From contig JALRCK010000006.1 in NCBI GenBank assembly GCA_023262305.1, positions 3,373 through 9,210 of the forward strand: a DNA stretch of 5,838 nt, given 5' to 3'. Both the position numbers and the translations under genes were made by a program. This document shows, in pieces, positions 1 through 5,111 of this stretch; position 1 is the first letter of the stretch, and every line of letters begins with the position of its first letter. The notes below the pieces were generated by a model. That model did no database searches. It was given only the letters and a program-made list of their open reading frames with translations, and was not told the origin of the DNA. Source of the DNA: Deltaproteobacteria bacterium (GTDB taxonomy: Bacteria > Bdellovibrionota_C > UBA2361 > OMII01).

Positions 1-48
1 GTGGTGTTGGAACGGTTTATAGAAACCGTATTAGGAGCCAAACACCAC
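1..48. other. Nested two-stem hairpin at left edge
   Basis: An outer stem pairs 1-10 (GTGGTGTTGG) with 38-48 (CCAAACACCAC), ten pairs with one bulged A. Inside it a perfect seven-pair stem joins 12-18 (ACGGTTT) to 23-29 (AAACCGT) around the tetraloop ATAG. An unpaired stretch at 30-37 lies on one side only. It sits about 25 bases past the stop codon of the minus-strand Ala/Pro/Lys-rich gene, so it could end or stabilise that transcript. The bases that would show a T-run for the minus strand are outside the window, so a terminator cannot be confirmed. Confidence 0.5.
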
Positions 49-60
49 CGTTATTAGTTA

Positions 61-81
61 GGAGGAAAAAAATTATCCTCC
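61..81. repeat. GGAGGA/TCCTCC inverted repeat over a stop codon
   Basis: A perfect six-base inverted repeat, 61-66 GGAGGA and 76-81 TCCTCC, encloses a nine-base A/T loop. Read on the minus strand, the first arm encodes the last two glycines of the Ala/Pro/Lys-rich gene and the TAA stop falls in the loop. The T-run lies inside the loop rather than after the stem, so this is not a standard intrinsic terminator. Read on the plus strand, the first arm resembles a strong Shine-Dalgarno sequence, but it is 16 bases from the nearest ATG (83) and pairs with the second arm. Confidence 0.4.
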
Positions 82-351
82 CATGAGTCGCCGCAGAAGC
101 CGCCGTACCGGTCCAACCGCTGGGGCAGCCGGGGTGGAAGCAGAGGCTTTTTTAGGAGCCTCTTTCTTCTGCTCCGGCTTCTTGGCGGGTGGGGCAGGCG
201 GTGCAGCCGGCTTTTTGCCGTCTGCTTTTGCGGCGGGTGCCGGGGGCGCCGGCTTTTTGCCATCCGCTTTGGGAGCGGGTTTGGCAGCCGCAGCCGGGGG
301 CTGCGGTTTGGCGGCGGGTTTGGCGGGGGCCTGGGCAATTGCCAGGCTCAC
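73..351 (-). CDS. Small Ala/Pro/Lys-rich low-complexity protein
   Basis: I do not recognise a specific family. The 92-residue product starts at a GTG and is almost entirely Ala, Pro and Lys from residue 8 to 78, with an internal duplication: KADGKKPA occurs at 28-35 and 42-49, fourteen residues apart. The N-terminus (VSLAIAQAP) looks like the end of a signal peptide with an A-Q-A cleavage site but lacks the basic and hydrophobic parts. The C-terminus is a short basic amphipathic stretch, VRRLLRRLMGG. Such Pro/Ala/Lys-rich segments usually act as disordered linkers, envelope-spanning regions or nucleic-acid-binding tails. I prefer this strand because the opposite reading is a Gly/Ala/Phe-rich string with no sensible start. 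The start is uncertain: no good ribosome site precedes this GTG, and the nearest strong one serves a six-codon ORF that overlaps it. The gene may be real, or an N-terminally broken remnant. Confidence 0.45.
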   Translation of the reverse strand: MSLAIAQAPAKPAAKPQPPAAAAKPAPKADGKKPAPPAPAAKADGKKPAAPPAPPAKKPEQKKEAPKKASASTPAAPAVGPVRRLLRRLMGG

Positions 352-380
352 AACGGTTCACTAAGCATCGGACTACTCCT
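348..380 (-). promoter_or_regulatory. Strong RBS and six-codon leader ORF overlapping the GTG start
   Basis: On the minus strand AGGAG (376-380) lies seven bases before an ATG at 366-368, ideal spacing. That ATG opens only a six-codon ORF (MLSEPL) ending in TGA at 348-350. The stop overlaps the GTG of the Ala/Pro/Lys-rich gene as GTGA. This is either a translational-coupling leader or the true start of the larger gene, put out of frame by a one-base change between 351 and 366. The sequence alone does not decide. Confidence 0.4.
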
Positions 381-489
381 ACACTCGGCGAACCGAACTG
401 CTCGGATTCACCTTTGAGTTCTTGTCCATCAAGAAATCGAAGGTAAATCCGAGGAAAACCTCTTACCGTTCCAACTATGACCACATATG

Positions 490-518
490 AAAAAGAGCGC
501 GCTACTGTCGCAGCGCGC
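490..518 (-). terminator. Intrinsic terminator for leftward transcription
   Basis: Read on the minus strand, a seven-pair perfect stem GCGCGCT (512-518) and AGCGCGC (497-503) with an eight-base loop is followed by TCTTTTT (490-496). This is a classic GC stem plus U-tract. It lies about 150 bases past the stop of the minus-strand family-2 glycosyltransferase and ahead of the Ala/Pro/Lys-rich gene. It probably ends the glycosyltransferase transcript and isolates the small gene, which would then need its own promoter in the 130 bases between. Confidence 0.75.
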
Positions 519-669
519 GGAACATAGCATGGGATTTCAAGGGAGGGGAGCTTTTGTTGGATGCCAGAGGTATTTGGCTAAAGAACACGATTAATCAAAA
601 CAGTTTAGTACTCACCCGAGCAGAGGATGTAGAGGCTCAAGCGTGAGGTGTAAGCTCGGTGGGGGCCGG
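519..669. other. Non-coding stretch with a compound hairpin
   Basis: No convincing gene is visible; the only reading frames are very short (for example 21 codons from an ATG at 529 without a ribosome site). Next to the glycosyltransferase stop there is a possible folded element: CCGAGC (616-621) pairs with GCTCGG (654-659), and within it CTCA (636-639) pairs with TGAG (644-647). With no T-run it is not an obvious terminator. It is most simply the 3' untranslated region of the leftward glycosyltransferase transcript. Confidence 0.35.
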
Positions 670-1431
670 TTATGACCAGTATGTTTGGTCAGCGATCTTC
701 TCCATCTTCTCAGAGAAGTAGTACCCCTTCTTCCACGATCTGCGCAGCCGAGAGATTCGACGCAGCATTCGAAGTCCGTGGTTCACAACTCGGACGGTTG
801 AGGGGGCGCTGCGTCGCAGCCGCACAGGAACCCGTTTGATCTCTAAATTGTACTTGAGGCAGATATAGAGAAGCTCGACGTCTCCCGAGAATCCGCTATC
901 GCGAAGCATCGGGAAGAGAGCTTCCGCAACGTCACCACGAAATCCTTTCAGCCCGCACTGCGTGTCGAAGAGTCCTGCCGTCACGAGGCTGCGCACGAAG
1001 AAGGTAAAGATGTGCGTGAGGACTAATCTGATCGGCGTGAGTTGTTCAGCGTACTCTGAGCCTTTGAGATTTCGATCTCCGACCACCACATGAACGTGGC
1101 GTTCAGAGATGATCGAATACATGTACTTAATCGCCTCAAGCTCGTAGGGTATGTCGCCGTCGGTGAAGATGCGACATCTCCCGTTCGCTGCGCTCATTCC
1201 AGCTTTAACGGCACCAAACTTCCCTTGATTCGCTGGGAGTGTCAGCACCCTGACGTTGGGTAAAGCGAGAGACCTGATGACATTGCTGGTTTGGTCGGAG
1301 CTTCCATCGTCCACAAAGATGATCTCAAACGAGAGGTTTGGAATGGAGCTGAGGTAGGAGTGAACGAGTCCCGCACTATTCGCCGCGTATGAGGCGCCGT
1401 TGTAGATTGGTATTACGAGAGAGAGATCCAT
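670..1431 (-). CDS. Family-2 glycosyltransferase, dolichyl-phosphate-sugar synthase type
   Basis: The 253-residue product has the full set of GT-A motifs of the DPM1/ALG5-like branch of family 2: the N-terminal strand LSLVIPIYN (3-11), the nucleotide-binding VDDGSSDQT (40-48), the metal-binding TDGD (90-93), GDRN (118-121), DTQCGLKGFR (156-165) and the acidic GDVELL (183-188). Members transfer a sugar from a nucleotide donor (GDP-mannose or UDP-glucose) to a polyprenyl-phosphate carrier at the cytoplasmic face of the membrane. No transmembrane segment is obvious. The C-terminus (residues about 204-236) is very basic and may associate with the membrane. Full length for a single catalytic domain. 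The donor and acceptor cannot be read from the sequence. An AGGA about 14 bases before the ATG is a weak, distant ribosome site. The cysteine-rich gene lies upstream on the same strand with a 170-base gap, so co-transcription is possible. Confidence 0.88.
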   Translation of the reverse strand: MDLSLVIPIYNGASYAANSAGLVHSYLSSIPNLSFEIIFVDDGSSDQTSNVIRSLALPNVRVLTLPANQGKFGAVKAGMSAANGRCRIFTDGDIPYELEAIKYMYSIISERHVHVVVGDRNLKGSEYAEQLTPIRLVLTHIFTFFVRSLVTAGLFDTQCGLKGFRGDVAEALFPMLRDSGFSGDVELLYICLKYNLEIKRVPVRLRRSAPSTVRVVNHGLRMLRRISRLRRSWKKGYYFSEKMEKIADQTYWS

Positions 1432-1601
1432 AGGGGCGAGAGCTTCCTGCCTTCGAGCGCCGAGGAAGAACCTCTTAACGAGACCCTCAGCAATTAAATC
1501 AGCACGAGACAGTTTTTAGATGCTACATCGCCCAAAATGGTTGGTCTTGGGGGTGTTTTTAAGAGATGGCGTTTTTCAACCGTCGGTTTAGCCTGGGCTC
1601 G

Positions 1602-1835
1602 CTATACCCGGTCTCGAGCAGCGGCTATACCTTCGGCGTGGGCGCAGTGGGCACAGCAGAAGAAGCGTTCGTTATGCTCAACGCCGTGTCCTATAATTCT
1701 GCAGCCGCAATGCAGGCAGGTGGGGGCCAGCGCCTGTATAGCGCACTCAAAACAATCAAAGGTATAGGTCCGATTCTCAAGAATAATATCGAACGTTTTA
1801 TCGTAGGTATTGTGACAGATGAGGCAGGTGCCCAT
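1602..1835 (-). CDS. Small cysteine-rich, probable zinc-binding protein
   Basis: This 77-residue protein has ten cysteines arranged as two likely metal sites. The first uses CLIC (C4, C7) and CFEC (C28, C31). The second uses CLHCGC (C40, C43, C45) and FCCAHC (C60, C61, C64), with extra histidines at 42, 50, 54, 63 and 66. The pattern, with the conserved-looking FECAIQALAPTC and GHGVE segments, matches a widespread family of small uncharacterised bacterial proteins, as I recall it; I know no established function. Tandem four-cysteine knuckles of this size usually bind zinc structurally; a redox or metal-buffering role is also possible. It is cytoplasmic, with no signal peptide. The ATG is well supported, since a run of six G lies four bases upstream, but that run is paired in a hairpin. 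The opposite strand also reads open here, but I judge that a shadow. Confidence 0.8.
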   Translation of the reverse strand: MGTCLICHNTYDKTFDIILENRTYTFDCFECAIQALAPTCLHCGCRIIGHGVEHNERFFCCAHCAHAEGIAAARDRV

Positions 1836-1837
1836 AG

Positions 1838-1859
1838 TTCCCCCCGTGTATGGGGGGAG
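1838..1859 (-). promoter_or_regulatory. C6/G6 hairpin sequestering a ribosome binding site
   Basis: In the leader of the cysteine-rich gene, read on the minus strand, CCCCCC (1852-1857) pairs perfectly with GGGGGG (1840-1845) around a six-base loop. One A-T pair (1839/1858) and a possible G-U wobble (1838/1859) extend the stem. The G-run is the only purine-rich Shine-Dalgarno candidate and ends four bases before the ATG (1833-1835). When folded, the stem hides it. This is the layout of an RNA thermometer or of a site opened by a protein or ligand. I see the pairing directly; regulation is inferred. Confidence 0.5.
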
Positions 1860-1970
1860 ATTAGTTGTGAGGTTCTTAGCGTGAAATGAGGGGGCTCAAG
1901 GCTTAGTCGAATTTTCCAGCATCTGGGGGAAACTCCTGCGAATCCAATCATAGAGCGAAACCGATCGTTA

Positions 1971-1980
1971 GGTTCGAACC
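1971..1980. repeat. Perfect 10-bp palindrome abutting a start codon
   Basis: GGTTCGAACC is a perfect palindrome directly before the ATG at 1981, with the weak ribosome site TTAGG (1968-1972) running into its left arm. It could be an operator-like half of the 145-base divergent region shared by the cysteine-rich gene (leftward) and the glycosyltransferase (rightward). It could equally be chance. I find no convincing sigma-70 promoter pair in this gap. Confidence 0.3.
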
Positions 1981-2619
1981 ATGGCTCTCAAAAAATGCGT
2001 ATACGTTGTTGCAACACCTGGTTGGCAAACAGAGATGTGCGAGCTCACGCTGCCAAATCTCAAAGCCTATGCCGACCGGCTTAAGGCCGACTTTCGGGTG
2101 ATCACCGAGCGCAAATTCCCCGATTGGCCGGTGGTGTGCGAAAAGCAGCAGATCTACGAACTAGGTGCTGATTATGATTGGAACATCAGCATCGATGCCG
2201 ACATGCTCGTTCATCCGGGGATTGACGATTTTACCGAGTGGCATCCACAAACAAATGTGGGGAACTGGTGGTTCTACGATATTCGGCACTTCTTCCACGT
2301 TGAGAAGGACGCCTACTTTGTTCGTGATGAGAGATACTACGGAATAGTCGAGTGCCTCGTTGCAACCTCTCGACTCACACATGATCTGTGGCAACCCCTC
2401 CCGGGAACTTTCTCTGATTGGATGAAGGTTTTTAAGGAAGCTGAGTATTGGCGCATGGGCGAATACAATCTTTCTCGCAACTTGGCAAAGTATGGCCTAA
2501 AAATTAGTGGCATGCTCCGCAAGGGAGCTAACATGTACCACATCAACAAAACGAGCGAAAAAGTGGAGCGCCCAGAAGAGCTTGCGCTCGCTAAGTTAAA
2601 GGAGTGGGGATTGCGGTAG
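1981..2619 (+). CDS. Glycosyltransferase-like protein with IDADM motif
   Basis: The 212-residue product resembles GT-A-fold nucleotide-sugar transferases of the GT8/GT34-like type. It opens with a beta strand (KCVYVVATPG, 5-14), has EKQQIYELGADYDWNISIDADM (54-75) in which the D-A-D at 72-74 is the expected metal/nucleotide-sugar site, and ends with a helix EYNLSRNLAKYGLK (161-174) and MYHINKT (185-191), whose His187 could be a further metal ligand. No signal peptide or membrane segment is seen, so it is cytoplasmic, acting on an unknown acceptor. It is short but complete for a compact single-domain enzyme. The start has only a weak ribosome site (TTAGG eight bases upstream) within a palindrome, but no in-frame alternative looks better. 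The next gene on this strand begins 137 bases later, so an operon is possible. Family assignment is from motifs only; donor and acceptor are unknown. Confidence 0.72.
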   Translation: MALKKCVYVVATPGWQTEMCELTLPNLKAYADRLKADFRVITERKFPDWPVVCEKQQIYELGADYDWNISIDADMLVHPGIDDFTEWHPQTNVGNWWFYDIRHFFHVEKDAYFVRDERYYGIVECLVATSRLTHDLWQPLPGTFSDWMKVFKEAEYWRMGEYNLSRNLAKYGLKISGMLRKGANMYHINKTSEKVERPEELALAKLKEWGLR

Positions 2620-2704
2620 CCCCTTCTCGATAGTTAGCCAATCTTTGCTATTCACCTCCATCGCCCTTATGTGGTAGTCACCACCTTTAGTCTCAGGGAG
2701 AATA

Positions 2705-2729
2705 CGGCGAACCTCAACACGATTCGCCG
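2705..2729 (+). other. Intergenic hairpin upstream of the DUF3313 gene
   Basis: CGGCGAA (2705-2711) pairs perfectly over seven bases with TTCGCCG (2723-2729) around an 11-base loop. No T-run follows on either strand, so it is not a standard terminator. It lies about 25 bases before the lipoprotein start and after the glycosyltransferase stop. It could be an RNA processing or stability element between two co-transcribed genes, or part of the lipoprotein leader. A smaller stem, GTGGT/ACCAC, lies further upstream near 2671-2684. Confidence 0.35.
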
Positions 2730-2756
2730 CCCTGGTGTCATCTCATGTGAGGGGTC

Positions 2757-3485
2757 ATGCGTATGGTAACTCGACGATCTGGTTTTTTTTCCGCGGTTCA
2801 AGCGGTGTGCATTGTGGTAGCCGTGAGCGTGAGCGCGCTTGGCTGTAGGGCTAAAGCTCTTCCTGATGCTGGATTCATCGAAAAACCGGAGCTCTTGAAA
2901 CCTGATTCCAAGCTTCCATTCAATGCAGCATGGATTAAGGATGATGCTGACCTTCTTGGTTACAAAAAAGTGTATGTAGCCCCAGTTGATACAACGCATC
3001 TTTTAAAGCTCGATTGGTGGCAGAAAGCAGCAATCGCGCCGGGAGATCAACAGAAATGGGCTGACGGGCTAGCGGTATACTTTCAGGACAAGATGAAGGC
3101 GCAATTTACCGATGGTGATGACAACAAGTATCAGGTCGTTGACACCCCAGATGACGAGACCCTTATTGTCGAGTTGGCCATCGTTGAGGTGGTTCCGACC
3201 AAGGTATGGCTCAATGCTATCGGGTATGCACTGCTCGGCGCAGTTGATCAAGGCGAGACCGGTTTTGAAGGGCGCCTGCGTGATGGCAAGACCAAACAGG
3301 TTATCGCAGAGTTTAAAGATCACGAGTATGGTCAGTTCGACGTCGTCAGTGTTCGCGACCTTGAGTGGGACGGTCACTCTCGACACACCATCAGAGGTTG
3401 GACTGACGAGCTTGAGGAGACCTGCTACTTGCCCCCAGATGGGGCAGTTTCCCCGATGTCACCAGTTACACTGATGCCCTGGTAA
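2757..3485 (+). CDS. DUF3313-type lipoprotein
   Basis: The 242-residue product begins with a basic stretch (MRMVTRRSG), a hydrophobic core (about 11-28) and a likely lipobox ending in ALGC with Cys30, so it is probably exported by Sec, lipidated and held in the envelope. The mature part resembles the DUF3313 family: GYKKVYVAPV (68-77), an ADGLAVYFQDKM segment, and the characteristic VEVVPTKVWLNAIGY (143-157). The function of the family is unknown; members are envelope lipoproteins. The leucine at -2 and alanine at -3 make the lipobox slightly unusual. The ATG is well supported by GAGGGG three bases upstream; a second ATG two codons later is a minor alternative. The last 61 bases, including the tail after the conserved core, overlap the 3' end of the opposing ogt gene. 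Confidence 0.78.
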   Translation: MRMVTRRSGFFSAVQAVCIVVAVSVSALGCRAKALPDAGFIEKPELLKPDSKLPFNAAWIKDDADLLGYKKVYVAPVDTTHLLKLDWWQKAAIAPGDQQKWADGLAVYFQDKMKAQFTDGDDNKYQVVDTPDDETLIVELAIVEVVPTKVWLNAIGYALLGAVDQGETGFEGRLRDGKTKQVIAEFKDHEYGQFDVVSVRDLEWDGHSRHTIRGWTDELEETCYLPPDGAVSPMSPVTLMPW

Positions 3486-4045
3486 GTTCCCTTGCGAGAG
3501 TCTCGCTCATAGGTGAGGAGGGCACGTTTCCTCTGCAGTCCCCATTTGTATCCACCAAGGGAGCCATCGCTTCGAATAACGCGATGGCAGGGGATGAAAA
3601 GAGCAAGGTTGTTGCGTGCACATGCAGAGGCGACCGCCCTCACGGCGCTAGGATGCCCAATCGCTTGAGCGACCTCTTGGTAGGATCGCACTTCACCGCT
3701 TGGGATACATTTTAGGTGCTCCCACACCTTGATTTGGAACGGAGTTCCAAGTTGATGAAGTCGTACCGTGTGCTGCGCTGGTCCCGTTCTCCCCTCAATC
3801 ATCCGCTCTAGCACCTTTTGGACGTTGTCCCAATTGGGCTGTCGCTCATGAGAGGGCGAGGAATCCAGGGAGGCAAAGGTCCCTTGGAGGAGCGCGAGTA
3901 GTTGTTGCTCGGAATCTCCGAAATGTACAAAGCAGACCTCCCGACCATTCCAGGCAACGATGACTGGTCCGAGTACGGAGTGAAATATCTTGTGAGTGAT
4001 AATCATGGCTTCGAACGTCAAGGTGGTCGGGATGACGTGTTGCAC
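3425..4045 (-). CDS. ogt: Methylated-DNA--[protein]-cysteine S-methyltransferase
   Basis: This suicide repair protein takes the alkyl group from O6-alkylguanine (and O4-alkylthymine) in DNA onto its own active cysteine. The active-site signature IPCHRVI spans residues 151-157 with Cys153 as acceptor. The DNA-binding winged-helix region lies before it: TPFQIKVWEHLKCIPSGEVRSY, then AVRAVASACARNN (134-146) with the arginine finger. GSLGGYKWGLQRKRALL (161-177) closes the family core. The N-terminal ~90 residues are the usual divergent domain. It lacks an Ada regulatory domain, so it is Ogt-like. The 206-residue length assumes a GTG start at 4043-4045 with GAGG nine bases upstream; an ATG at 4004-4006 would give 193 residues, also within the family range. 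The last 24 or so residues lie past the conserved core and are encoded by the strand opposite the DUF3313 3' end. It is divergent from the DUF4397-DUF2256-photolyase set. Confidence 0.95.
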   Translation of the reverse strand: MQHVIPTTLTFEAMIITHKIFHSVLGPVIVAWNGREVCFVHFGDSEQQLLALLQGTFASLDSSPSHERQPNWDNVQKVLERMIEGRTGPAQHTVRLHQLGTPFQIKVWEHLKCIPSGEVRSYQEVAQAIGHPSAVRAVASACARNNLALFIPCHRVIRSDGSLGGYKWGLQRKRALLTYERDSRKGTYQGISVTGDIGETAPSGGK

Positions 4046-4109
4046 GCGACTGAACCTCGTGCTGGGTACTCTAGTCGCTTAGGCTATTTTTATCCATGAG
4101 ATCAAAGCA

Positions 4110-4138
4110 TTGACCCCAACCCTCCGGAAAACCATAAA
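4110..4138 (+). promoter_or_regulatory. Probable sigma-70 promoter for the DUF4397 operon
   Basis: TTGACC (4110-4115, five of six matches to TTGACA) is separated by exactly 17 bases from CATAAA (4133-4138, four of six matches to TATAAT), followed by an A-run. It would start transcripts near 4145 with a leader of about 90 bases before the lipoprotein ATG. It lies in the 187-base region shared with divergent ogt. The pair is by eye only. A TTG reading frame beginning at the same T is open but is not a believable start. Confidence 0.45.
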
Positions 4139-4158
4139 AAAATGGATTTTGGTGGGTG

Positions 4159-4178
4159 GGTGCTTTACTGAAAGCGCC
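4159..4178 (+). other. Leader hairpin upstream of the DUF4397 gene
   Basis: GGTGCTTT (4159-4166) and AAAGCGCC (4171-4178) form an eight-pair stem with one G-U wobble and the tetraloop ACTG. It would fold in the 5' leader of the DUF4397 transcript, about 55 bases before the ATG. No T-run follows, so it does not look like an attenuator terminator. A role in mRNA stability is the simplest guess. Confidence 0.4.
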
Positions 4179-4232
4179 GGTCTGTTCAATATGGGGACAG
4201 GTCTCAAAAGATCAAAAAAGTCACTGAAGCGT

Positions 4233-4916
4233 ATGAAGATTCAATTACTTGGTGTGTTGTGTGCCCTCGCGATGGTATCCGCCTGTGGTGGGGGTGGAGG
4301 CGGAAGTGGCGGGGGTGGTGGAGGCTCCGAAGGGGACAGCACCTATGGAGTGCGTGCTCTTCATGCCGCCATTGATGGAGCTCCGGTCGATATCGCCTCA
4401 ACCGCAACGTCATCGCCAGTCCTGTCGCAACAGTTCTTCGCTGGAACCAAGAGCTATCGTTCTTTGCCGACGACGGGGCAAACGTTGAGCCTCACTCGCG
4501 CCGGAACGCCGGGTGACGTGATAGGGAGCTTCGCTGTGACGGTTGCTCCTGACGAGCGGTACAGCGTGCTCTTGTACGGTGACACCTCTTCGTTCGGTCT
4601 ACGAACGCGACTCATCAAAGACGAGATACCTGCAACGATAGACGGTGCCGTGTTGCGAGTGGTGAACGGGGTCACTCGGGCTGCTGATGTAACGGTCACC
4701 GTTGGAGGTGCTGCGAGTGAGGTTGTGGCCTTTGGTGAAAACACAACGTACATCCCCACTGCCGCAGGCAGCGTGAATGTTGTTGTAGTGCGAAGTGCGG
4801 ATGGCTACCCGGTTCAGACCGGTCCCGTGGAGCTCAAACCTGGGAAAGCCTATACCCTCCTTTTGGCCGGAGAGGTGGGGTACTACGTCAAGACGGTGCT
4901 TTTCTCAGACTCCTAG
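4233..4916 (+). CDS. DUF4397-domain lipoprotein with poly-glycine linker
   Basis: From the ATG at 4233 the product has 227 residues. Residues 1-17 are a compact signal peptide (MKIQLLGVLCALAMVSA) and Cys18 completes the lipobox VSAC. Then a glycine/serine linker (19-32: six Gly, Ser, six Gly, Ser) leads to a beta-rich region beginning YGVRALHAAIDGAPVDI, the hallmark of DUF4397, with a second repeat-like half from about residue 135 (AVLRVVNGVTRAADVTVTVGG). DUF4397 proteins are envelope proteins with an immunoglobulin-like fold; their function is not established. I chose this start over a longer open frame from a TTG at 4110 because only the shorter form gives a proper signal peptide, although its GAAG ribosome site is close and weak. 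The gene ends in tandem stops TAG TAA. The DUF2256 gene follows after 33 bases on the same strand, suggesting an operon. Confidence 0.8.
   Translation: MKIQLLGVLCALAMVSACGGGGGGSGGGGGGSEGDSTYGVRALHAAIDGAPVDIASTATSSPVLSQQFFAGTKSYRSLPTTGQTLSLTRAGTPGDVIGSFAVTVAPDERYSVLLYGDTSSFGLRTRLIKDEIPATIDGAVLRVVNGVTRAADVTVTVGGAASEVVAFGENTTYIPTAAGSVNVVVVRSADGYPVQTGPVELKPGKAYTLLLAGEVGYYVKTVLFSDS
4287..4325 (+). repeat. G-rich glycine-linker tract
   Basis: This tract encodes the poly-glycine linker just after the lipid-anchored cysteine of the DUF4397 protein. It contains several G-runs, two of five consecutive G, on the coding strand, interrupted by T and A rather than a long homopolymer. It could form a G-quadruplex in DNA or mRNA and is prone to length change in whole glycine codons. 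The reading frame is intact. Confidence 0.5.
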
Positions 4917-4949
4917 TAAGGGGGACGAGCCCACGCTAGGGTCGCATCC

Positions 4950-5111
4950 ATGCCGAACTCCAAGGGATTCAAAAGTAAACTCCCCACCAAGGTGTGTCCG
5001 GTATGCTCCCGCCCGTTTTCGTGGCGAAAGCGGTGGCGCCTTACCTGGGATCGAGTCGTGTATTGTAGTGAACGGTGCCAACGTCAACGAAAGTCGGGAA
5101 GTAAGGAATGA
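4950..5111 (+). CDS. DUF2256 small zinc-ribbon-like protein
   Basis: A 53-residue basic protein with the complete DUF2256 pattern: KVCPVCSRPFSWRKRW (14-29), then W33 and VYCSERC (37-43). The four cysteines C16, C19, C39 and C43 form a likely zinc knuckle, with the aromatic/basic PF-W-RK-W block between. AGGG about eight bases before the ATG is a reasonable ribosome site. The family has no established function. As I recall, its members are often found next to photolyase/cryptochrome-related genes, which fits here. Its TGA overlaps the next ATG as ATGA, so the downstream photolyase is probably translated by coupling. A role helping that flavin and iron-sulfur enzyme, or binding DNA beside it, is inference only. 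Confidence 0.9.
   Translation: MPNSKGFKSKLPTKVCPVCSRPFSWRKRWRLTWDRVVYCSERCQRQRKSGSKE

Noticed and set aside
83..364. Plus-strand 93-codon frame opposite the Ala/Pro/Lys-rich gene
   Set aside because: It is a Gly/Ala/Phe-rich string mirroring the other strand's repeats. Its purine-rich site is 16 bases from the ATG and paired in a hairpin.
152..484. Minus-strand 110-codon frame from a GTG at 482-484
   Set aside because: The first ~45 residues look protein-like, but the rest is the out-of-frame shadow of the Ala/Pro/Lys-rich gene, and there is no ribosome site. It would be worth revisiting only if the suspected frameshift is confirmed.
1566..1889. Plus-strand 107-codon frame over the cysteine-rich gene
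   Set aside because: The minus strand encodes a recognisable small cysteine-rich family with regular metal-binding spacing. The plus frame has no recognisable motif and no clear ribosome site.
1967..1973. GTTAGGT, matching the integron attC core GTTRRRY just before a gene start
   Set aside because: No matching RYYYAAC partner or paired L boxes are visible upstream, and the preceding gene is on the opposite strand, unlike a cassette array.
1966..1985. GGTTCGAACC resembling a tRNA T-arm
   Set aside because: The flanking bases do not form a five-pair T stem, and no acceptor, D or anticodon arm is present upstream.
3494..3506. GCGAG/CTCGC hairpin just after the DUF3313 stop
   Set aside because: Only five pairs with a three-base loop and no T-run, lying within ogt coding sequence. 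Not a credible terminator.
4110..4232. N-terminal extension of the DUF4397 protein from a TTG start
   Set aside because: It would put 41 residues before a standard lipoprotein signal peptide. The TTG coincides with a promoter-like -35 and the stretch has no family similarity I recognise.
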